Shown here one piece after another: positions 1 through 7,287 of a DNA stretch of 36,132 nt (position 1 is the stretch's first letter; each line of letters starts with the position of its first letter). Where the stretch lies: the NCBI GenBank assembly GCA_026418195.1, contig JAOABU010000005.1:1-36132 (forward strand), read 5' to 3'. The notes under the pieces are model-generated. The model made no database searches, was not told the origin of the DNA, and saw only the letters and a program-made list of their open reading frames with translations. Source of the DNA: Spirochaetota bacterium (lineage in GTDB: Bacteria > Spirochaetota > Spirochaetia > DTKZ01). A program made the position numbers and the translations under genes.

Positions 1-202
1 GAGAATTGGAGGTACTTCCTTCATTTCGAAGGATCTTATGGGTGATAAGAAAGCTTGGGTCCAGCTCAGTGATCATGGATTTGGAGAGTACCTCATCGTC
101 ACCACTTGACGAGAATAGAAAGCACGAAGAAAGTCCCGTCAGTACCCCAAGGATAAGCACCCACGTCCAGTTGATTTTTTTCCATACTTTTTTACTTTTC
201 AT
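1..202 (-). CDS. Lipoprotein, N-terminal part (cut by window edge)
   Basis: An open frame on the minus strand begins with ATG at 202 and runs off the left edge, so only 67 residues are visible. They start MKSKKVWKKINWTWVLILGVLTGLSSCFLF. This is a short basic N-terminus, a hydrophobic stretch and a lipobox-like GLSSC, so the protein is predicted to be exported, lipidated at Cys27 and anchored in a membrane. The mature part starts with Ser and acidic residues (SSSGDDEV). A GAGGT Shine-Dalgarno site lies just upstream of the ATG, and a good promoter sits at 238-266. The visible part does not identify a family. Confidence 0.72.
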   Translation of the reverse strand, partial: MKSKKVWKKINWTWVLILGVLTGLSSCFLFSSSGDDEVLSKSMITELDPSFLITHKILRNEGSTSNS

Positions 203-237
203 ACGATTACCTCGCATTTCCGTGATATATATAAATA

Positions 238-266
238 AATATATCTTATTGTATCGAATTTTTCAA
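238..266 (-). promoter_or_regulatory. Sigma-70-like promoter for the lipoprotein gene
   Basis: Reading the minus strand, TTGAAA (261-266) is followed after 17 bp by TATATT (238-243); each box matches the consensus at 5 of 6 positions. A small GC hairpin (CGCTGC/GCAGCG, about 268-287) lies upstream, after the HIT gene stop, but has no T-run behind it, so a terminator is not claimed. Confidence 0.6.
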
Positions 267-309
267 CGCTGCGATATCCGGCAGCGAATCAGAATGCTAG
301 AACAAACCA

Positions 310-654
310 TTATCCCGGCGGCCAGCCCATTTGCCGGCCCCCGATAATGTGTCCGTGGATGTACGGAACTGTCTGTTGCCCGTGTTTCCCTACGTTGAAC
401 ACAACTCGGTATCCGTCCTTTAGATTCAATTTTTCCGCTACCTTGCTGATGGCGATCATGTATTTCCCCGCTTCTGTCGCTCCCATCTCTTCGATTCGAT
501 CGAACCCTGTTACTTTTTTCTTGGGAAGCACTAACACATGCACCGGACCTTGCGGATTGATGTCTTTGATAGCCATCACTACATCGTCCTCGTACACGAC
601 CTCGGCGGGTATTTCTTTTCGTATGATTTTATCAAAAATCGTATCCTGCTGCAT
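310..654 (-). CDS. HIT-family (histidine triad) nucleotide-binding protein, HinT-like
   Basis: This is a 114-residue protein of the usual HinT length. HIT proteins hydrolyse or transfer nucleotides from purine phosphoramidates and related substrates in the cytoplasm. Visible family features are FDKIIRKEIPAEVVYEDD near the N-terminus, INPQGPVHVLVLPKK in the middle and the C-terminal GGRQMGWPPG. The triad itself reads YIHGH where the family has HxHxH: the first His is Tyr, and the middle, catalytic-position His and the last His are kept. I chose the start at 654 because GGAGGA sits 7 bases before this ATG; upstream in-frame ATGs overlap the rhomboid stop and have no ribosome site. The gene lies 14 nt after the rhomboid gene and is probably co-transcribed with it. 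Confidence 0.9.
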   Translation of the reverse strand: MQQDTIFDKIIRKEIPAEVVYEDDVVMAIKDINPQGPVHVLVLPKKKVTGFDRIEEMGATEAGKYMIAISKVAEKLNLKDGYRVVFNVGKHGQQTVPYIHGHIIGGRQMGWPPG

Positions 655-668
655 GATTGATTCCTCCA

Positions 669-1418
669 TCACCAGTAGTAGTATCGGCGTTCAGGGGTAA
701 AAACCTTCACGAGTACAACTCCCGCAACGAATCCCCCTATGTGAGCGGCGTAAGCTACGCCCCCTCCTTCAATACCACCCCCCAGGTATCCGAGGCCGTT
801 GATTAACTGGAACAGAAACCAGAGCATCAACACGACCCCCGCGGGAACGGCAAGGATGAACTGAATGAATAGCACTCGCACTAATTTGTGGGGGAATAAA
901 ATCAAGTATCCCCCCAGCACACCAGAAATCGCTCCGGATGCTCCTAGGGTAGGGACGAGAAGACCAGACTCAAGAGTAGCGGACACGAACACATGAGATA
1001 GGGCAGCACACACACCACAGAGTAGGTAGAACAGGATAAATCGAAGTTTGCCCATCCGGTCTTCTAGGTTGTCTCCGAAGATGTACAGGTACATCATGTT
1101 TCCCAGTAAGTGAGCGATACCTCCGTGCATGAACATGGAGGTTAGGATCGTTAGCCATACGGGGATGGGGGTAGGCTGCAGGCCTGGAATCCGAACCCGC
1201 AGACCCGTGAATGGATCAATCCGTACCTGAGAGGGAGTAACGATGTCTTTGCCACTCAGGATCTCAGCGGGCACCATGGAGTACGCGTAGGTAAAGCGAT
1301 AATCGGTACCGCATCCTTGGTATAGGAGAAATACGATGATGTTCAACGCGATGAGAAAGTAGGTAATGATGGGGTAACTTCGCCGGTCCCGATTATCATC
1401 TCCAATGGGAATGAACAT
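669..1418 (-). CDS. Rhomboid-family intramembrane serine protease
   Basis: This 249-residue integral membrane protein has about six hydrophobic segments. The catalytic Ser161 lies in GASGAISG, and the partner His226 in AYAAHIGGFVAG near the C-terminus. FMHGGIAHLLGNMMYLYIFGDNLED is the typical rhomboid stretch between the first helices. Rhomboids cleave single-pass membrane substrates inside the bilayer; the substrate here is unknown. ATG at 1418 is taken as the start; the codon before it is TTG. There is no convincing Shine-Dalgarno site, and TATACT lies 8 bases before the ATG, so the message may be leaderless. The HIT gene follows on the same strand. Confidence 0.92.
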   Translation of the reverse strand: MFIPIGDDNRDRRSYPIITYFLIALNIIVFLLYQGCGTDYRFTYAYSMVPAEILSGKDIVTPSQVRIDPFTGLRVRIPGLQPTPIPVWLTILTSMFMHGGIAHLLGNMMYLYIFGDNLEDRMGKLRFILFYLLCGVCAALSHVFVSATLESGLLVPTLGASGAISGVLGGYLILFPHKLVRVLFIQFILAVPAGVVLMLWFLFQLINGLGYLGGGIEGGGVAYAAHIGGFVAGVVLVKVFTPERRYYYW

Positions 1419-1491
1419 CAAGGTTAAGTATAAAAAAGTTTTCTGTTCTTTGCTATAGTAGAGTCAATGTGACAGAGTTCGAGGTGATAGC

Positions 1492-2442
1492 ATGCAATTG
1501 GTATACAATGCAATTCAAGGTGTTTTGACAATCCTATTCATGGTAGCTGTGGGATATGGGCTTTCGAAACGAGGATGGTTTGATCAGCGGGATTCTGCCT
1601 TTTTAACCCGATTGGTGTTGAATCTGGCACTACCTGCTTTGATGGTGTCCAATTTTACCCGTACGTTTGATCGGAAAACTCTTCTCCAAATTGGATCAGG
1701 AATCGTGATCCCCCTCTCGGTGATTCTAGGATCCTATCTCGTTGCCGCTTTCGTAGCAGTGCTGCTACGAATTCCCGACCGGCTTCGGGGAACCTTTCGA
1801 GCCCTGTTTGCGTTTTCTAACACTATCTTTGTTGGCCTTCCGGTGAACTTGGCATTATTCGGAGAATCAGCAGTTCCGTTTGTAACTCTGTACTATCTGG
1901 TGAATACCACCCTGTTCTGGACTTTAGGGGTGTACTATATCCGGCGAGATGCGGAAGGACCCGCTAAACATACCCGTTTTTTTTCCTTAGAAACGCTGAG
2001 ACGTGTGTTCAGCCCTGTGCTTGTCTCTTTTATGATCGCGATTCTTCTTGTGCTGATGGAGGTAAAGCTTCCCCCTTTTCTTTCTGCATCCTTTAAGTAC
2101 GGAGCGGAGCTCACTACCCCTCTTTCCATGTTGATCATTGGGATTACCATGGCATCTATTGGGTTTCGCGGTATCCAATTCGACCGTTATACCATCGCGA
2201 TCCTGGCCGGAAGATTCCTGGTAGCCCCTTCCATCGCTTGGTTTGCCCTATCCCGCTTCCCTATGCCCGAACTAATGGGAAAGGTGTTCCTAGTGTCCGC
2301 TTCTTTGCCTGTGATGACTCAGGTAGCTATCGTCAGTAAAGCGTTTGGTGCGGATGATGGACGGGCTAGCGCTTTGGTGACCCTTACCACGGTATTGAGC
2401 CTAGGAGTCATTCCGTTCTACATGTTTCTGTTGACTCTATAG
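1492..2442 (+). CDS. AEC-family (auxin efflux carrier-like) permease
   Basis: This 316-residue membrane protein has about ten hydrophobic segments in two halves. It opens with an N-terminal helix (QGVLTILFMVAVGYGLSKRGW) and contains LVLNLALPALMVSNF and FSNTIFVGLPVNLALFGESAVPF, which are characteristic of AEC transporters. The C-terminal half keeps TTPLSMLIIGITMA and ends in SLGVIPFYMFLL. Bacterial members move malate, malonate or other small carboxylates, but the sequence does not fix the substrate. GAGGTGAT precedes the ATG. The gene is divergent from the rhomboid gene and converges on the dehydrogenase gene at 2482, with a 39-nt gap and no clear terminator. Confidence 0.88.
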   Translation: MQLVYNAIQGVLTILFMVAVGYGLSKRGWFDQRDSAFLTRLVLNLALPALMVSNFTRTFDRKTLLQIGSGIVIPLSVILGSYLVAAFVAVLLRIPDRLRGTFRALFAFSNTIFVGLPVNLALFGESAVPFVTLYYLVNTTLFWTLGVYYIRRDAEGPAKHTRFFSLETLRRVFSPVLVSFMIAILLVLMEVKLPPFLSASFKYGAELTTPLSMLIIGITMASIGFRGIQFDRYTIAILAGRFLVAPSIAWFALSRFPMPELMGKVFLVSASLPVMTQVAIVSKAFGADDGRASALVTLTTVLSLGVIPFYMFLLTL

Positions 2443-2481
2443 TGCTTTTCCCCTAAGGCGCCCCGATACCTGTTTAATAGA

Positions 2482-3966
2482 TTATCCCTTCTCCGTCCAG
2501 TACCGCTCGGTGATGATTTTATCTTGGGTAAAGAAGTTGATCACTGCCTTCCCCTGAGCTTTGATATCGGCGAACTGAGACTGTTTCATCCCGCCGAAGG
2601 GGAGGTAGGCTACGGGTGCGGGGATCCCTACGTTCACTCCTATCATCCCGCAGTTCACCTCCAGTTTGAACTTTCGAGCGTAGAATCCGTTCTGGGTGTA
2701 GATGGAGGCACCGTTTCCATACGGATGCTCGTTGATGATTCGGATCGCTTCGTCTAAGGAGTCTGCTTTCAGGATCACCACTACGGGGCCGAAAATCTCG
2801 GTAAGGTGGATCTGCATTCCTGGTTTCACGTCGGCGAACACGGTAGGTCCAATATAGTACCCCTTCTCGTATCCCTTCACTACCAGGCCTCGGCCATCCA
2901 ATAGGAGAGTAGCCCCTTCCTTCACTCCCGTGTCGATCATCTTCAGGATGAACTCCTTGGCCTTCGCAGAAATTACCGGCCCCATTACCATGGGTTCATT
3001 GGCCACCTTCGGGTCTAACGGGTTGGTGACGATCACCTTTTTAGCCGCTTCCGTGAACTCCCGGCACACGGTTCGGTAGGTTTCCTCCCCTACACACACG
3101 ATGGCGGAGGCGGCCATGCATCGCTGTCCGGCGCACCCGAAGCAGGAGGTGATCATGTTCCGAATTACCTCATTCATTCGGGCATCAGGCATTACGACAA
3201 GGTGATTCTTGGCGCTGCCCATGGCTTGGAACCGTTTCCCGTTGGAAGCGCATTTCTTGGCCACTTCGATACAGGTTTTCGTTGAACCCACGAGGGACAC
3301 TCCCTGCACCAGGGGATGTTCCATGAAGGCGTCCGCTACGGTCTTGTCCCCATTGATCAGGTTAAAAACTCCGGGCGGTAGACCGACCTGATCGATCAGC
3401 TCAGTGATATAGTTCATGGTGCAGGGCACTTGCTTGGACGCTTTCACGACAAAGCTATTCCCGGTAGCGATGGCATAGGGAAGGAACCAGAAAGGCACCA
3501 TAGCGGGAAAGTTGAAGGGGGCGATCATGGTAAAAACCCCCATGGGAAGTCGAATCACCTCCCCATCGATATCGAAGGAAGCACCGATCAGCTTGTCTCC
3601 CTGCTGAAGCACCGGCATGCCACAGGCAACCTCGATGTTCTCAAACACCCGTTTCATCTCTGCCTGCGCATCGGGGATTGACTTTCCCATCTCCTCTACC
3701 AGGATCCGGGAGATCTTTTCCTCCTGATCCTCCATCAAAGCCAAGAGCTTGAAGAGGTAATGGACCCGCCGGGCAACGGGCACGTTCCGCCATCCCAGGT
3801 ACGCTTGGTGAGCGAGCTCAATGGCCCGGTTCGTCTCTTCCCTCGAGGTAAGGGGAACCTGAGCGATGATCTCGCCTGTACTCGGGTTCTCCACATCGAT
3901 GTAACTCGCACCGCTCGGATCGACCCACGTACCGTTGATATAGTTTTTCAGTTTTCGAATGGACAT
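2482..3966 (-). CDS. mmsA: CoA-acylating methylmalonate-semialdehyde dehydrogenase
   Basis: This 494-residue, full-length member of the aldehyde dehydrogenase superfamily catalyses the NAD- and CoA-dependent oxidative decarboxylation of (methyl)malonate semialdehyde to propionyl-CoA or acetyl-CoA, in valine, inositol or beta-alanine breakdown. Family signs are the N-terminal NYINGTWVDPSG, MIAPFNFPAMVPFWFLPYAIA with the conserved Asn152, and FGCAGQRCMAASAI with catalytic Cys283. FGGMKQSQFADIKAQGKAVINFFT near the C-terminus is typical of the MmsA/IolA subgroup. No Shine-Dalgarno site precedes the ATG. The gene starts 46 nt after the MutS-like pair on the same strand with no terminator between, so it may be read through from the fluoride-controlled promoter. 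Confidence 0.9.
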   Translation of the reverse strand: MSIRKLKNYINGTWVDPSGASYIDVENPSTGEIIAQVPLTSREETNRAIELAHQAYLGWRNVPVARRVHYLFKLLALMEDQEEKISRILVEEMGKSIPDAQAEMKRVFENIEVACGMPVLQQGDKLIGASFDIDGEVIRLPMGVFTMIAPFNFPAMVPFWFLPYAIATGNSFVVKASKQVPCTMNYITELIDQVGLPPGVFNLINGDKTVADAFMEHPLVQGVSLVGSTKTCIEVAKKCASNGKRFQAMGSAKNHLVVMPDARMNEVIRNMITSCFGCAGQRCMAASAIVCVGEETYRTVCREFTEAAKKVIVTNPLDPKVANEPMVMGPVISAKAKEFILKMIDTGVKEGATLLLDGRGLVVKGYEKGYYIGPTVFADVKPGMQIHLTEIFGPVVVILKADSLDEAIRIINEHPYGNGASIYTQNGFYARKFKLEVNCGMIGVNVGIPAPVAYLPFGGMKQSQFADIKAQGKAVINFFTQDKIITERYWTEKG

Positions 3967-4012
3967 GGGTACTGTTTAAAACATTTATTCTTTTTTTGCA
4001 ATGCGGAACACG

Positions 4013-5536
4013 CTATAAGGCAAACACCCTATGGTACAGATCCTCCCCATAACTGGTCTTAAGAGGCGTTCCTTCTAAGATTCGATAGGTGCGGGTGCCG
4101 TCAGAGAGACGCTCGGCAACTAAAAACAAGGGATTCAGGGAGATGTATGAGGATGCGGGGATTCTTTTTTCCATCACGCGGTGAGCAAACTCATACAGAT
4201 GCGTGACATAGGCTACTTTCACGTTCGATTCCAGAAGAGCAGTCACGACCTGTAGCGCTACTTCCGACCCTTCCCGCTCGTTCGTAGCAGAGAAAGATTC
4301 GTTCATTAGAACAAGACTATTCGGTTTCACTCGATCGACGATCTGACTCATCCGTTGCAGTTCTTCTTCGAATTTCCCCCGCTCCATCGACTTGTCTTCT
4401 TCCCGCAAAAAATGGGTAAAGATCCCGGATACTGGGTTTGCCGAAAAGGTTTCTGCTGGTACGAACATGCCCGCCTGCATGAGGAGTTGGGCTTGTCCAA
4501 GACTCCGTAAGAAGGTTGTTTTTCCTCCCTTGTTGGGGCCCATGATAACCAGTGGGTTCCTGTTTTTCGCATGTAATTGGTTCCCCACGATTCGTTTTCC
4601 CATGGAGAGGGCCAGACATATGTCGTACAAACCGGAAAAAGAGAGAGTGGGTTCATGGAGAGGGTAAGGCTTTGGAAATACGAATGGAGCGCGTAATTGT
4701 TTCAGCTGTTCTTCCAGATTGATACAACCGATGTAGAAAGACAGTTCCCATCGAAGCCTATGGAAGAACTGTTCGATATGTTCCGCAGCTTGGGCTACGC
4801 TGTTCGCTACCCGAGCCAATCCCCGATCTCGCAATTCACTCAGGATTCGTGCTCCACTTTCATCCCGCGGATGGAGGGAAAAAGAATAGACCGGGGATTT
4901 CTCCGAGAAGATGCGGGTAATCCAACTCCCCGTTTGTGGGTTGGGTTTACGGAGCAAATACCCAGTCCCCTCATTCCCTTTGCCTAGTTGTGCGCTCAAC
5001 AGCACACCTCCAGGAAATCGGAGACTCTTCACATGGGTTTCTACCAAGGATAGGTACGTGTCATCGAGTTCTTGCTGGATCATGGAAAAGAAGCGGCGGA
5101 AACCTTTGGATAGAACGTGTTCGGAATTTTTTTCTGCGACGGTTCGAAGGGTATGGAGTAAATCAAGAGAGCTTTCCAGCAATTGTCGAGCACCACTTAG
5201 GATCAAACTAGGACTGGAGTGGCGAGGAGAAAACCACAGCCATTGTTTTCGTTTCCGATCCAGAAACTCAAGGGGAATCCTGTATAATTCGTGGATCAAC
5301 TCGGGATGATTCAGGCAGTCCTTCAGGATCTCCTGTCGATAGAGAATCTCGGAGGGATCTTCCAGACGGGTGAGGATCACCCTTTGAACAACTTGGTACA
5401 CGAACTTGTCTCCACCAGCCATGGTAGAGAACAGGGTTTCCAGTCCAAGATCTTGCACAAGGGTTTCCCAGAGCGGAGATAGTTCGGCAGTCATATCGAA
5501 ATCCCGATCAGGGTAGAGGAAAAAGACCTTCATCAT
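4013..5536 (-). CDS. MutS-like ATPase, second gene of the coupled pair
   Basis: A 507-residue MutS-superfamily protein. It has the core/lever region (EILYRQEILKDCLNHPELIHEL near residues 63-85) and a C-terminal ABC-type ATPase. The Walker A is MGPNKGGKTT (332-341), the Walker B is SLVLMNESFS with Glu413, and His446 lies in VTHLYEF at the switch position. The signature-loop region is FSATNEREGSE. It is far shorter than true MutS (over 800 residues), and no N-terminal mismatch-binding domain with a Phe-X-Glu motif is visible, so classical mismatch recognition is unlikely. Its start overlaps the stop of the first MutS-like gene by 4 nt, implying translational coupling and probably a heterodimer. 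The unit is headed by a fluoride riboswitch. Its exact function is unknown. Confidence 0.85.
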   Translation of the reverse strand: MMKVFFLYPDRDFDMTAELSPLWETLVQDLGLETLFSTMAGGDKFVYQVVQRVILTRLEDPSEILYRQEILKDCLNHPELIHELYRIPLEFLDRKRKQWLWFSPRHSSPSLILSGARQLLESSLDLLHTLRTVAEKNSEHVLSKGFRRFFSMIQQELDDTYLSLVETHVKSLRFPGGVLLSAQLGKGNEGTGYLLRKPNPQTGSWITRIFSEKSPVYSFSLHPRDESGARILSELRDRGLARVANSVAQAAEHIEQFFHRLRWELSFYIGCINLEEQLKQLRAPFVFPKPYPLHEPTLSFSGLYDICLALSMGKRIVGNQLHAKNRNPLVIMGPNKGGKTTFLRSLGQAQLLMQAGMFVPAETFSANPVSGIFTHFLREEDKSMERGKFEEELQRMSQIVDRVKPNSLVLMNESFSATNEREGSEVALQVVTALLESNVKVAYVTHLYEFAHRVMEKRIPASSYISLNPLFLVAERLSDGTRTYRILEGTPLKTSYGEDLYHRVFAL

Positions 5537-7092
5537 GAAAGACGCTCCCGGATCTGTTCGTACGTGAGCCTATACTTGTGCGCTAGGGAAAGGGCATAGG
5601 AAAGCCCATCCGCAGGTTCACGTACCACATGGAAGGTACGGATGGTAGGATCGACGGGATCTACCTGCGCTACCATGCTGACAGTTTTTTCATTGATGGA
5701 AGATAGTTCATCCAGGAACGTAACCCAGACACAGATCGCATCCAGCTCCAGGAGGCGAGTCATAATTTGTTTACTGAGAAAAATCGCATCCTGTAGGGTA
5801 GTAGAGGTGAAAATTTCGTTCAGGATGAACAAACTTTTAGAAGAAGCTTGAAGAATCTTTGTATGGATTCGGTACAGATCGTCCTCTAGTTTCCCTCGAT
5901 GAGTGTGTACCTCTTCCTTTCGTTCGAAATGAGTAAGGATTTTGTCTACAAGGAATAAGCTCGCCTCTGTGCCAGGCACTGGGAAACCCAGACTAGCCAG
6001 GTAATGGATCTGGCCTACCATGCGGGCAAAGGTGGTTTTACCTCCTTGGTTAGGGCCTGTTACTACAAGGATTCTTTCTGAAGCTCGCAATGAAAAATCG
6101 TTTTTTACGGCTAGTTTCCCCTCCTTCATAAGGGCAGCCGCTACCATGAGGTCGAACCCATCCTGAACAGATTCTTCCTTGCAAGTATCTTGTACCGTAG
6201 GATAACAGAAAGAGTATCCTCTGGTCTTTAACTCAAAAATGAAATCCAAGTAAGCTAAGTAGAACTGAATCTCCCGATCGAACGTGATCATTGTGGGGTC
6301 GAAAAACTCTTCATGGGAAGAGAGAAACGAATCTAAATCATCAAACGGTTCGGGAAACAATTTTGCTACAAGCTCGAGGATCTTCCCTTCCACATGGTTT
6401 ATCCCTGCGCGTTCAGGATACTTGATCAGGTAACTTTCCACCGCTCCTTGTTGAAACTTTTCGAACAGTTGCTCGATTTCGGTACTGTAGTCCCTTTCAC
6501 TCTCGAACCGCTTCACCCGAACCCTATCACCATTTAGGAGCACGCAGTACCGAAGGGAGGAAAGGTCTTTCTTTATTCTATGGGCATGAGTGTGAAGAAT
6601 CTGGAAAGCTTCGGACTCGACATACTGTTGTACCCATGTGCGAAAGGATCGAAGCCCCTCTGACTTGATCGGTTCGGTTTCTAAACCGAGATAGAGGCTT
6701 TGTATGGCTTCGGTATATACAAAAACCGCTTCCAGAATCCACCCCTTCCTGTGGTACTCATAGTCCAACGTTTCTGCCAGTGCTCGGTACCGGCGGACAA
6801 TTCCCATTTTTTCTACAAACTCCTTGATTTTCTTCAAGAGAGTTGGATTTTCCAGATCCTGCATTACTTCCTGTCTATACTGGATATTTTTTACATTGCG
6901 GAGGGGACTCCAGAAAAGGGGCTTCAAGTCATATTCCGGTTTGGATCCAGTGATGGTATCGATGAGTTGATCCAAGTTTAAGTCATAGAAACAGTCGGGT
7001 GGTTCCGTGGCCAAGGGCTCTTGGTATGGATATGGAAACAGGATACTAGATGGGAAAGGGTTGATCACAGAATAGCGTTTCTGTTCCATCAT
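5533..7092 (-). CDS. MutS-like ATPase, first gene of the coupled pair, downstream of a fluoride riboswitch
   Basis: A 519-residue paralogue of the next gene. It shares the core motif NIQYRQEVMQDLENPTLL (residues 69-86), Walker A VTGPNQGGKTT (344-354) and Walker B SLFILNEIFTS with Glu426. At the switch-His position the sequence reads VTFLDEL, so His is replaced by Phe459, which may lower or alter ATP hydrolysis. Like its partner it lacks the mismatch-recognition domain. Two adjacent ATGs open the frame (7090-7092 and 7087-7089); only a weak AAGG/GAAAG ribosome site is visible. The start codon is 15 nt after the T-run of the riboswitch terminator, so expression should depend on transcription passing that terminator. 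Confidence 0.86.
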   Translation of the reverse strand: MMEQKRYSVINPFPSSILFPYPYQEPLATEPPDCFYDLNLDQLIDTITGSKPEYDLKPLFWSPLRNVKNIQYRQEVMQDLENPTLLKKIKEFVEKMGIVRRYRALAETLDYEYHRKGWILEAVFVYTEAIQSLYLGLETEPIKSEGLRSFRTWVQQYVESEAFQILHTHAHRIKKDLSSLRYCVLLNGDRVRVKRFESERDYSTEIEQLFEKFQQGAVESYLIKYPERAGINHVEGKILELVAKLFPEPFDDLDSFLSSHEEFFDPTMITFDREIQFYLAYLDFIFELKTRGYSFCYPTVQDTCKEESVQDGFDLMVAAALMKEGKLAVKNDFSLRASERILVVTGPNQGGKTTFARMVGQIHYLASLGFPVPGTEASLFLVDKILTHFERKEEVHTHRGKLEDDLYRIHTKILQASSKSLFILNEIFTSTTLQDAIFLSKQIMTRLLELDAICVWVTFLDELSSINEKTVSMVAQVDPVDPTIRTFHVVREPADGLSYALSLAHKYRLTYEQIRERLS

Positions 7093-7107
7093 CTTTCAAT
7101 AAACCTT

Positions 7108-7145
7108 AAAAAAAAAGCCTCTACGGAAAGGGTTCCGTAGAGGCT
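7108..7145 (-). terminator. Intrinsic terminator forming the expression platform of the fluoride riboswitch
   Basis: A perfect 13-bp inverted repeat (7116-7128 and 7133-7145) has a 4-base loop and is followed on the minus strand by nine T (7116-7108). Its 5' arm contains the GCCTC segment that the aptamer needs for its pseudoknot, so folding of the aptamer and of the terminator exclude each other. This predicts an ON switch: ligand binding should prevent termination. Confidence 0.9.
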
Positions 7146-7184
7146 ATCAGCCACTGTTGGCGGTTTGGGCGAGCCTCATCGCCC
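7135..7184 (-). promoter_or_regulatory. Fluoride riboswitch (crcB motif) aptamer
   Basis: Read on the minus strand, the RNA starts GGGCGAUGAGG and follows the crcB-motif layout. P2 is GGGCG (7184-7180) with CGCCC (7171-7167), then the conserved AAAC. P3 is GCCA (7161-7158) with UGGC (7153-7150), then UGAUA. The pseudoknot is GAGGC in the P2 loop (7177-7173) with GCCUC (7144-7140). From memory, it matches the crystallised Thermotoga petrophila fluoride aptamer at nearly every conserved position. It lies about 10 nt after the predicted transcription start and leads directly into the terminator before the MutS-like pair. No crcB or fluoride-type CLC gene is in the window, so the MutS-like operon is the direct target. 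Confidence 0.93.
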
Positions 7185-7197
7185 AGCTTATGTATTC

Positions 7198-7226
7198 ACT
7201 GTACACTTTTGGAATGGAGTGGTCAA
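7198..7226 (-). promoter_or_regulatory. Promoter of the fluoride riboswitch and MutS-like operon
   Basis: On the minus strand TTGACC (7221-7226) and TACAGT (7198-7203) are separated by exactly 17 bp. This places the start of transcription near 7191, a few bases before the aptamer, and makes the riboswitch RNA a separate unit from the metal ATPase gene upstream. Confidence 0.75.
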
Positions 7227-7287
7227 GAGCTTTTCGATGAGAACGGTTCTTTCGTTAACTCCTCATGAATACTACATTGGGTTACTA

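Noticed and set aside
6-347. 113-codon plus-strand frame at the left edge
   Set aside because: It is antisense to the lipoprotein gene and to the end of the HIT gene, and has no family features.
4911-5309. 132-codon plus-strand frame opposite the MutS-like gene
   Set aside because: Antisense shadow; composition and lack of motifs give no support.
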